Shown one piece after another: positions 1 through 6,242 of a stretch of DNA of 7,938 nucleotides. The position numbers and the translations under genes are program-made. The DNA comes from DATJQF01 sp035505995 (GTDB lineage Bacteria; Bacteroidota; Bacteroidia; Bacteroidales; FEN-979). Position 1 is the first letter of the stretch. Every line of letters starts with the position of its first letter. The notes below the pieces were generated by a model that worked only from the letters and a program-made list of their open reading frames with translations, was not told the origin of the DNA and searched no databases. The stretch lies in NCBI GenBank assembly GCA_035505995.1, contig DATJQF010000161.1, positions 1 through 7,938 on the forward strand, given 5' to 3'.

Positions 1-828
1 CTCAGGGATTCGGTTTTCATCCTGATCTCCAAACTGTTCCGGAGGAAGGTCCTGTGCCACCTCCACGGGGGGTATTTCCGTACCTGGTACCGGTCGGTTT
101 CCCCGCTCCTGAGAAAATATGTTCACTGGGTGCATTCAAAGGTGGACGGACAGATCGTCCTGGGAGAGAACCTGACGGATCTGTATGACGACATTCTGGA
201 CCGGAGAAAAATATTCGTGGTCCCGAACGGCGGAAACTATGATTTCAAAGGAGTATCCAGGGATCCCGGCAAGATCCGCGTTCTTTATCTTTCAAACCTC
301 ATCCGGACCAAGGGAGTCATGGACGTGGTGCACTCCCTGGATTATCTTAAAACCGATTTCTCCAGGCTGGAATTTCTTTTTGCCGGCGCCTTCCATGAAG
401 ATGAGGTTGGACAGGAATTCAGGGCCTTCCTTGATTCCACGTCATTTCCTGTGCAGTACCTGGGGGTGGTCACCGGCCCCGCGAAGACGGAATTGCTGCA
501 GCGTACGGACATTTTCGTGTTCCCGACCTATTATCCCAATGAAGGGCATCCCTATGCGATTGTGGAAGCGCTGGCCGCAGGCCTGCCGGTCATATCCACC
601 CGTCATGCAGCCATTCCCGAATCGGTGATCCACGGGGTGAACGGATTCCTGGTGGATATCAAAAGCCCCGAACAGATTGCGGAAAAGATCGGCTACCTGG
701 TCGAAAATCCGGATATTCGAACGAAAATGGCACAGGAAAGCCGGCGGCTGTATGAGGAAAAATTTACGGAAGAAAAAATGATCGAGAAGCTGATCGGCGT
801 GATTGATGCCGTCGCAGGCACTTCTTAA
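1..828 (+). CDS. GT4-family glycosyltransferase, 5' end missing
   Basis: The frame is open from base 1 to the TAA at 826-828, giving 275 residues without a start; the upstream end of the gene lies outside the window. The protein is the C-terminal two thirds or so of a GT-B fold, retaining glycosyltransferase of the GT4 family (usually about 370 residues). Visible motifs, counted from base 1, are a linker/nucleotide-site stretch VPNGGNY near residues 74-80, the strand and loop LYLSNLIRTKG near 95-105 with the Arg and Lys that contact the donor phosphates, and an EX7E motif, EGHPYAIVE at about 181-189, followed by ALAAGLPVIST. Such enzymes transfer a sugar from a nucleotide donor to a lipid-linked acceptor at the inner face of the cytoplasmic membrane. 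A GTG at 130 is in frame but would cut off conserved sequence (HLHGGYF upstream), so it is not the real start. It ends 21 bases before fnlA, which suggests one transcript. Donor and acceptor cannot be inferred. Confidence 0.9.
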   Translation, partial: LRDSVFILISKLFRRKVLCHLHGGYFRTWYRSVSPLLRKYVHWVHSKVDGQIVLGENLTDLYDDILDRRKIFVVPNGGNYDFKGVSRDPGKIRVLYLSNLIRTKGVMDVVHSLDYLKTDFSRLEFLFAGAFHEDEVGQEFRAFLDSTSFPVQYLGVVTGPAKTELLQRTDIFVFPTYYPNEGHPYAIVEALAAGLPVISTRHAAIPESVIHGVNGFLVDIKSPEQIAEKIGYLVENPDIRTKMAQESRRLYEEKFTEEKMIEKLIGVIDAVAGTS

Positions 829-849
829 TGCATCCAATATCCTTACCTT

Positions 850-1866
850 ATGTTCAAAAACAAAACACTGCTGATCACGGGAGGGACCGGGTCGTTCGGG
901 ACCGCTGTCCTGGACCGTTTCCTGAGCTCCCCGATCGGTGAGATCCGGATATTCAGCCGGGACGAGAAAAAGCAGGACGATCTCCGTCGACAGGTGAACA
1001 ACCCTAAGGTTAAATTTTATATCGGGGATGTCCGGGACCGGTCTTCCATCGATAAGGCGATCCCCGGGGTCGATTTCATCTTTCATGCGGCCGCCCTGAA
1101 ACAGGTGCCTTCCTGCGAGTTCTTTCCCCTGGAAGCGGTCAAGACCAACATCCTGGGAACTGCCAATGTCCTTGAAGCGGCGGTGGAGCATGAGGTGAAA
1201 AAGGTCGTCGTGCTGAGCACCGACAAGGCCTGCTATCCCGTCAACGCCATGGGGATGTCGAAGGCGCTGATGGAAAAGGTCATGATCGCCCAGTCGCGGA
1301 GCGTGCCGGAGCAAAAGACCATGCTGTGCGGGACCCGTTATGGCAATGTGCTGGCATCCCGGGGTTCGGTGATCCCCCTGTTCATCGAACAGCTCCGTGC
1401 GGGCAAGCCTCTCACCCTCACCGACCCGGCGATGACCCGTTTCATCATGACCATAGAAGAAGCGGTCGACCTGGTCCTTCATGCCTTTGAGCATGGCCAT
1501 GCCGGGGACATCTTCGTTCAGAAATCCCCCGCCGCAACGATCGGGGTAATGGCCGCTGCGCTTCAGGAGATCTATCATTCGAAAGCTCCGGTCTCGGTCA
1601 TCGGCACCCGGCATGGAGAAAAGCTGTTCGAGACGCTGGTCAACCGGGAGGAAATGGTGAAAGCCACCGACCTGGGGAAATACTTCAGGATCCAGGCCGA
1701 TACCCGCGACCTGAACTATAATCCCTTTTTTACGGAAGGCACCGTCCATGTTTCCGAAGTGGAGGAATATACCTCCCATAATACCCGGCAACTCACGGTG
1801 AGCGAAATGAAAGAGATCTTAATGAAACTGGAACCTGTCAGACAAGATTTAAACAGCCATGATTAA
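850..1866 (+). CDS. fnlA: UDP-GlcNAc 4,6-dehydratase / 5-epimerase, first step to UDP-L-FucNAc (FnlA/WbjB/CapE type)
   Basis: 338 residues, full length for the family. It is a cytoplasmic extended SDR enzyme that acts on UDP-GlcNAc, combining 4,6-dehydration with C5 epimerisation to give the L-configured 4-keto sugar used by FnlB. Seen in the sequence: an N-terminal NAD(P) loop GGTGSFG at residues 11-17, HAAALKQVP at 79-87, STDKACYPVNAMGMSK at 123-138, and CGTRYGNVLASRGSV at 160-173. The usual SDR catalytic YxxxK appears here as M134-x-x-x-K138. That substitution is known for the CapE/WbjB branch and separates it from PseB-type inverting dehydratases, which keep the Tyr. The ATG at 850 is the only sensible start, because the Rossmann strand begins right after it. 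No Shine-Dalgarno sequence precedes it. The last eight bases overlap the fnlB start (ATGATTAA), indicating translational coupling. The assignment is strengthened by fnlB and fnlC directly downstream. Confidence 0.93.
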   Translation: MFKNKTLLITGGTGSFGTAVLDRFLSSPIGEIRIFSRDEKKQDDLRRQVNNPKVKFYIGDVRDRSSIDKAIPGVDFIFHAAALKQVPSCEFFPLEAVKTNILGTANVLEAAVEHEVKKVVVLSTDKACYPVNAMGMSKALMEKVMIAQSRSVPEQKTMLCGTRYGNVLASRGSVIPLFIEQLRAGKPLTLTDPAMTRFIMTIEEAVDLVLHAFEHGHAGDIFVQKSPAATIGVMAAALQEIYHSKAPVSVIGTRHGEKLFETLVNREEMVKATDLGKYFRIQADTRDLNYNPFFTEGTVHVSEVEEYTSHNTRQLTVSEMKEILMKLEPVRQDLNSHD

Positions 1867-2986
1867 AGTCGGGATCACCGGCCAGGCGGGATTTATCGGT
1901 ACGCACCTGTACAACGTCCTGGGCCTGCATAAGGAAACCATTGAAAGAATTCCTTTTGAGGATGTTTTCTTCGATGAGCCGGACCGGCTTGAAAAATTTG
2001 TTTCCGCATGCGATTTTCTGATCCACCTGGCGGCCATGAATCGCCATGAAAGCCCGGAGGTGATCTACGAAACCAATATGGAGCTGGTAAGAAAGGTGAT
2101 CGCTGCCTGTAAGAAGACCCAAGCCGCACCCCATATCATTTTTGCTTCTTCCTCCCAGGAAGGATCATCCAATGCATACGGCCGATCCAAGAAAGAAGGC
2201 AGGGAACTGCTGGCCGGCTGGGCGGCGGCGCAGAAGGTCCCGTTCACGGGGATGGTGATCCCGAATGTATTTGGGCCGTTTGGCAGGCCCTTTTACAATT
2301 CCGTCATCGCTACGTTTTGTCATCAGCTTACCCATCACGAAGAGCCGGTCATTCACGAGGATCGCTCGATGGAGCTGTTGTATGTCGGGAACCTGGCAGA
2401 CCAGGTGGTCCGGGTCATCCTCAACAGCCGGCAGTCTCCCGTCAACCAGAAACTGACCCTTCCACCGGATGCCACGGTAAAGGTCTCCGGGATCCTGGAT
2501 ATCCTGCGATCCTTTTCCGATCAATGGCATGCCCGCGGTATCCTGCCCGACCTGGCGGATCCGTTCCGGAGGGATCTGTTCAATACGTTTGTCTGCTATG
2601 CCGATCATGCTGTTTATTTTCCCAGGAAACTGCAGCCGCATGCCGATGAAAGGGGCAGTTTTACGGAAGTGTTGAAGCATGGGAGTTCAGGACAGTTCTC
2701 ATTTTCCGTCACCAGACCCGGCATTACCCGGGGGAACCATTTTCATACCCGGAAAGCGGAGCGCTTTATCGTGATCCGGGGATCCGCAACCATAAAATTA
2801 AGGAGGACCGGCACGGATCAGATCCTGAGCTTCAACCTGGACGGTAAGGAACCCGCCTACGTGGATATGCCGGTATGGTTCACCCATAATATCACGAATA
2901 CAGGGAACGAAGATCTATACACCCTCTTCTGGACCGGCGAGCATTTTGACCCGGATAATCCGGATACTTTTTACGAGCAGGTTTGA
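1859..2986 (+). CDS. fnlB: UDP-2-acetamido-2,6-dideoxyhexulose C3-epimerase/C4-reductase (FnlB/WbjC/CapF type)
   Basis: 375 residues, close to the length of S. aureus CapF. It is a two-domain cytoplasmic enzyme for the second step to UDP-L-FucNAc: C3 epimerisation, then NADPH-dependent reduction of the 4-keto group, giving the UDP-L-talose-configured intermediate. The N-terminal SDR domain (about 1-245) has the glycine motif G8-x-x-G11-x-x-G14, a serine-rich strand FASSSQ at 95-100, and a catalytic-type Y107-x-x-x-K111. The C-terminal cupin domain (about 255-375) has RGNHFHTRKAERF at 291-303. There H294, H296, E301 and the later H343 are arranged like the metal ligands of a cupin. This SDR-plus-cupin architecture is diagnostic for the CapF/WbjC group. 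Its ATG overlaps the fnlA stop by eight bases. A 27-base gap follows before fnlC. Confidence 0.93.
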   Translation: MIKVGITGQAGFIGTHLYNVLGLHKETIERIPFEDVFFDEPDRLEKFVSACDFLIHLAAMNRHESPEVIYETNMELVRKVIAACKKTQAAPHIIFASSSQEGSSNAYGRSKKEGRELLAGWAAAQKVPFTGMVIPNVFGPFGRPFYNSVIATFCHQLTHHEEPVIHEDRSMELLYVGNLADQVVRVILNSRQSPVNQKLTLPPDATVKVSGILDILRSFSDQWHARGILPDLADPFRRDLFNTFVCYADHAVYFPRKLQPHADERGSFTEVLKHGSSGQFSFSVTRPGITRGNHFHTRKAERFIVIRGSATIKLRRTGTDQILSFNLDGKEPAYVDMPVWFTHNITNTGNEDLYTLFWTGEHFDPDNPDTFYEQV

Positions 2987-3013
2987 TTACCCTAAACCCG
3001 TCAATCCCAAGCC

Positions 3014-4150
3014 ATGAATAAAAATCCCGCATTGAAAGTAATGACTGTCGTGGGCACCCGCCCGGAGGTGATCCGCCTCTCCCGGGTCATTGCCCTCCTG
3101 GACCGCCATCTCGATCATATCCTGGTCCATACGGGCCAGAACTATGATTTTGAGCTGAACGGCATTTTCTTCCAGGATATGGAGATCCGTGAGCCGGATC
3201 ATTTCCTGGATATTGACAGCACCTCGCTGGGCGCTTCGGTAGGCGACATCATTCGCAAGACCGGAGAGCTCCTGGCCCGGGTGAAGCCGGACGCCCTGCT
3301 GGTGCTGGGAGACACGAATTCCTGTCTTTCCGCCTATATGGCAAAAAGGATGCACATCCCCGTTTTTCATATGGAAGCCGGGAACCGGTGCTTCGACTTC
3401 AATGTCCCGGAGGAGCTGAACCGCAGGATCATCGACCATATCGCGGATTTCAACCTGGTCTATACCGGGCATGCCCGCCGTCATTTGCTTTCGGAAGGGT
3501 TGCCGCACCGCCGCATTTACCTGACCGGATCCCCCATGAAAGAGGTCCTGGACCACTACCTGCCGAAGATCCGGAAATCAGGGATCCTGAAGGAGCTTGG
3601 GCTGAAACCCAAAGGGTATTTTGTCGTTTCCGTGCACCGGGAGGAAAATGTGGATCGCCCTGAAAACCTGCGGAAGATCCTGGACATCCTGAATTCCGTT
3701 GCCGAAACCTATCGGCTCCCGGTGATCGTATCCACGCATCCGCGCACCCGGAAAAGGATGGAAACGGCCCGTGGCTTCAAATCAAAAAAAGAGATCCGGT
3801 TTCTCAAGCCTTTCGGGTTCACCGACTATGTTAAGCTCGAGACCGAAGCTTTCTGCACCCTGTCCGACAGCGGGACGATCAGCGAAGAAAGCGCGATCCT
3901 GGGTTTCCCGGCGATCAGTCTCCGGCAGTCGATGGAGCGTCCGGAATCCCAGGATGCCGGTACGATCATCCTTACCGGGCTCGAACGCTCCGTCGTCCTC
4001 TCCTCCATCGCCTGCATGACCGGGGAAGAAAACAAGGGGAACCCGCCCAGGATCCCGGAAGAATACACGATCACCGACACTTCCCGCAGGGTGCTGAGGC
4101 TGATCCTCGGGAATACCGGCCTCAGTAACCAATGGTGGGGGATTGGCTGA
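3014..4150 (+). CDS. fnlC: UDP-N-acetyl-L-fucosamine synthase, a UDP-GlcNAc 2-epimerase homologue (FnlC/WbjD/CapG type)
   Basis: 378 residues, typical for the non-hydrolysing UDP-GlcNAc 2-epimerase family (GT-B fold, cytoplasmic). In this context it should perform the last step to UDP-L-FucNAc, C2 epimerisation of the UDP-L-PneNAc intermediate. Motifs seen: GTRPE at 14-18, TGQNYD at 40-45, LVLGDTNS at 96-103 (D100), HMEAGNR at 119-125 (E121), PEELNRR at 132-138 (E134), SVHREEN at 206-212 (H208), and the UDP-binding SDSGTISEESAILGFP at 284-299. The acidic and histidine residues correspond by motif to the catalytic set D95, E117, E131 and H213 described for E. coli WecB. WecB-like UDP-ManNAc synthesis is the alternative, but the order directly after fnlA and fnlB favours the FucNAc role. 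The ATG at 3014 has no Shine-Dalgarno sequence. The gene ends with TGA just before the AT-rich gap. Confidence 0.92.
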   Translation: MNKNPALKVMTVVGTRPEVIRLSRVIALLDRHLDHILVHTGQNYDFELNGIFFQDMEIREPDHFLDIDSTSLGASVGDIIRKTGELLARVKPDALLVLGDTNSCLSAYMAKRMHIPVFHMEAGNRCFDFNVPEELNRRIIDHIADFNLVYTGHARRHLLSEGLPHRRIYLTGSPMKEVLDHYLPKIRKSGILKELGLKPKGYFVVSVHREENVDRPENLRKILDILNSVAETYRLPVIVSTHPRTRKRMETARGFKSKKEIRFLKPFGFTDYVKLETEAFCTLSDSGTISEESAILGFPAISLRQSMERPESQDAGTIILTGLERSVVLSSIACMTGEENKGNPPRIPEEYTITDTSRRVLRLILGNTGLSNQWWGIG

Positions 4151-4163
4151 ATTAGCCATTAAA

Positions 4164-4178
4164 TAAAAATCATTTTTA
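4164..4178. repeat. short AT-only inverted repeat after fnlC
   Basis: TAAAAAT and ATTTTTA are perfect inverted 7-base arms around a single C, starting 13 bases after the fnlC stop. A one-base loop and a stem made only of A-T pairs would not form a stable RNA hairpin, so it is not a standard intrinsic terminator. It may simply reflect the AT-rich composition. Confidence 0.35.
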
Positions 4179-4253
4179 ACTATACTCATAGGAAATTATC
4201 CCTATTTTTACACCGGTATTTAAGCTGCAAACTGAATACCCTTTCTTTGTAAA

Positions 4254-4265
4254 TGATCATGATCA
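4254..4265. repeat. perfect 12-base palindrome upstream of asnB, possible operator
   Basis: TGATCATGATCA reads the same on both strands and consists of two adjacent TGATCA units. It lies 42 bases before the asnB start, in the region where a promoter would be expected. A dimeric regulator could bind such a site, but no regulator gene is in view and a 12-base palindrome can arise by chance. Confidence 0.35.
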
Positions 4266-4307
4266 AACCGGCAGGATTTATCCGGTATAGTTTGACCTGT
4301 CACCAGT

Positions 4308-6242
4308 ATGTGCGGTATAGTCGGGTTGATTAATTGCGGAGACCCGGAACGGCTATCTCATGCGACGGAGGTCATTCTCCACCGCGGGCCCGATAACCAG
4401 GGGACCGAATGGTTCGAACCCATCCGGAGCGGGCTGGGGCACCGGCGGCTGTCCATCATTGACCTGTCGGAAGCCGCCAACCAGCCGATGGCATCCGCCG
4501 ACGGCCGTTACCGGATCGTTTTCAACGGGGAGATCTACAATTACCGGGAGATCGCACGCGAGCTGGAAAAATACGGATATACGTTCCGCACCACTTCCGA
4601 TACGGAGGTGATCCTGCACTCCTGGGATAAATGGGGAGAAGCCTGCCTGGAAAAATTCAACGGGATTTTCGCCTTTGCAATTCTTGATATTCAATCGGGC
4701 GATGTTTTCGCGGCACGCGACCGGCTGGGAGTGAAGCCTTTTTATTACACCGTGATCGGGGAATCGTTGTTATTTGCTTCCGAGATCAAGGCCATCATCG
4801 CCTCTGGAATCTATCGTCCCGAGCCCGATCTCATATCCATCCATACGCCCGTCCATTTCCAGGTACATCCCTATACGGGTTTTAAGGGAGTATTCAAGCT
4901 GGCAGCCGGAAACTGCCTTCAGTGGAAAAACCGGAAACTTGAGACCCGTCAGTACTGGAAGATAACCCCTACCGAAGACCGCTCCCTGCCCGAACAAGAG
5001 GTAGCCGGTAAGCTCGATTGGCTGCTGAATGACTCCGTCAGGCTGCAGATGATCGCCGATGTGCCGGTGGGCGTGCTGCTCAGCGGCGGGCTGGATTCTT
5101 CCATCCTGACGGCGCTGATGGTCCGGAATACCCATCTTCCGGTGAATGCTTTTACGATCAAATTCAAGGAGAAAGACCGCAGGCTGCAGGGATCCGTCGA
5201 TGATAGCCACTATGCACGGATCGTTGCAGAGAAATTCCATCTGAAGCATAACGTCATAGAGATCGAGCCGGATATCCTCGACCTGCTGCCCAAGATGATC
5301 TGGCACCTGGACCGGCCGGTTGCCGATCCTTCCGTCATCAACACCTACCTGATCTCTCAGGAAGCATATAAAAACGGGATCAAGGTATTGATCAACGGGA
5401 TGGGAGGCGACGAGATCTTCAGCGGTTACCGGATTCATCTTGCCTGCCTCAAAGCGGACACCTATCAGAAATACCTGCCCGGGGCGGTTCGCAGGAGTAT
5501 TGAACGGCAGGCATCTCTCATGCATGAATCCACCCAGCGGAGGAACCTGAAGTACCTTCGCTGGATCAAAAGCTTCCTGGCATTTGCCTCGCTGCCGCAG
5601 ATGGAACGTTATATGACCGCCTATAATTCGGCGCTTTCCCGGGAAAACTTTCCTCATTATTTCGCAAACCCGCCCATGAAATACGAGGAAACCTCCTATT
5701 ACCGGAGAGTCCGGGAATATTATAACAACACCGATGTCTCCTATCTTACCCGTATTTGTTACCTCGATACCCTGATTTACCTGCCGGATCATAATCTCAC
5801 CTACTCCGATAAAGCTTCCATGGCGGCATCGGTGGAAGGCCGGCCGGCACTCACGGATCACCGCCTGGTTGAATTCATGTTCTCCCTTCCTCCCGAATAC
5901 CGTATTCACGGGAATAAGCAGAAGTATATCCTGAAAAAAGTAGCAGAGAAATACCTGCCGAAGCAGATCATCAACCGCCCGAAAGCCGCTTTCAGCGTCC
6001 CCCTGCGGTCGTGGCTCAGGGTGGAGCTGAAAGATATGGTAGAGGAGCTTCTCTCTGAAAGATCCATAAAGAACCGGGGGATCTACAGCTATCCGTTTGT
6101 AAAGACGCTTATTGAGAATAATCGTAAAGGGCTTGCCGATAATTCCCAGCTCATTTTCCGGTTAATGGTGAATGAGCTCTGGCAACGGATTTTCTTCGAC
6201 CAACATATGAAGCCCTATGCAGCAGCTTACCCAGCAACTTAA
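4308..6242 (+). CDS. asnB: AsnB-type glutamine amidotransferase (asparagine synthase family), probably sugar-modifying
   Basis: 644 residues with a class II glutaminase domain and a synthetase domain. The N-terminal half begins MCGIVG, with Cys2 as the nucleophile after Met removal, then HRGPDNQG at 25-32, GHRRLSIIDL at 44-53, FNGEIYNY at 72-79 and SDTEV at 97-101: the full glutamine-binding set. The ATP-pyrophosphatase half carries SGGLDSS at 259-265 and GMGGDEIFSGY at 364-374. Ammonia released from glutamine would be passed to an adenylated carboxylate. In housekeeping AsnB the acceptor is aspartate. In polysaccharide loci, homologues are thought to amidate uronic acids, which fits this neighbourhood. 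The usual EVRxPFLD segment reads EGRPALTD at 510-517, consistent with a non-housekeeping branch. The ATG at 4308 is fixed by the N-terminal Cys. No Shine-Dalgarno sequence precedes it. The 3' end overlaps the next gene by 26 bases. The family call is firm; the sugar substrate is inference. Confidence 0.9.
   Translation: MCGIVGLINCGDPERLSHATEVILHRGPDNQGTEWFEPIRSGLGHRRLSIIDLSEAANQPMASADGRYRIVFNGEIYNYREIARELEKYGYTFRTTSDTEVILHSWDKWGEACLEKFNGIFAFAILDIQSGDVFAARDRLGVKPFYYTVIGESLLFASEIKAIIASGIYRPEPDLISIHTPVHFQVHPYTGFKGVFKLAAGNCLQWKNRKLETRQYWKITPTEDRSLPEQEVAGKLDWLLNDSVRLQMIADVPVGVLLSGGLDSSILTALMVRNTHLPVNAFTIKFKEKDRRLQGSVDDSHYARIVAEKFHLKHNVIEIEPDILDLLPKMIWHLDRPVADPSVINTYLISQEAYKNGIKVLINGMGGDEIFSGYRIHLACLKADTYQKYLPGAVRRSIERQASLMHESTQRRNLKYLRWIKSFLAFASLPQMERYMTAYNSALSRENFPHYFANPPMKYEETSYYRRVREYYNNTDVSYLTRICYLDTLIYLPDHNLTYSDKASMAASVEGRPALTDHRLVEFMFSLPPEYRIHGNKQKYILKKVAEKYLPKQIINRPKAAFSVPLRSWLRVELKDMVEELLSERSIKNRGIYSYPFVKTLIENNRKGLADNSQLIFRLMVNELWQRIFFDQHMKPYAAAYPAT

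Larger units (their letters stand above)
4151..4307 (+). promoter_or_regulatory. AT-rich intergenic gap, possible promoter region for asnB and downstream genes
   Basis: This is the only sizeable non-coding stretch (157 bases) and is visibly richer in A and T than the flanking genes. It could hold the end of the fnl transcript and a new promoter. The nearest thing to a Bacteroidota -7 box (TAnnTTTG) is TATAGTTTG at 4286-4294, which has one base too many between TA and TTTG. A TTTG lies at 4246-4249, but at 36 bases upstream it does not fit a -33 box for that site. TATTTTTA at 4203-4210 is another one-mismatch candidate. I see no convincing GC stem plus T-run terminator and no small gene. The promoter call rests on composition and on the gap size, so it is weak. 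Confidence 0.3.

Noticed and set aside
442..1791. A 449-residue open frame on the minus strand opposite the glycosyltransferase end and fnlA
   Set aside because: It spans two well-supported plus-strand genes and the gap between them, its translation is rich in His, Arg and Gly and matches no family I know, and such antisense frames are expected from the codon bias of GC-rich genes.
4283..4320. Direct repeat CGGTATAG at 4283-4290 and 4313-4320
   Set aside because: The second copy is the beginning of the asnB coding sequence, fixed by the MCGIVG motif, so the match is most likely chance.
4770..5909. A 379-residue open frame on the minus strand opposite asnB
   Set aside because: The plus strand carries an intact amidotransferase with all motifs, and the antisense translation shows no recognisable domain.
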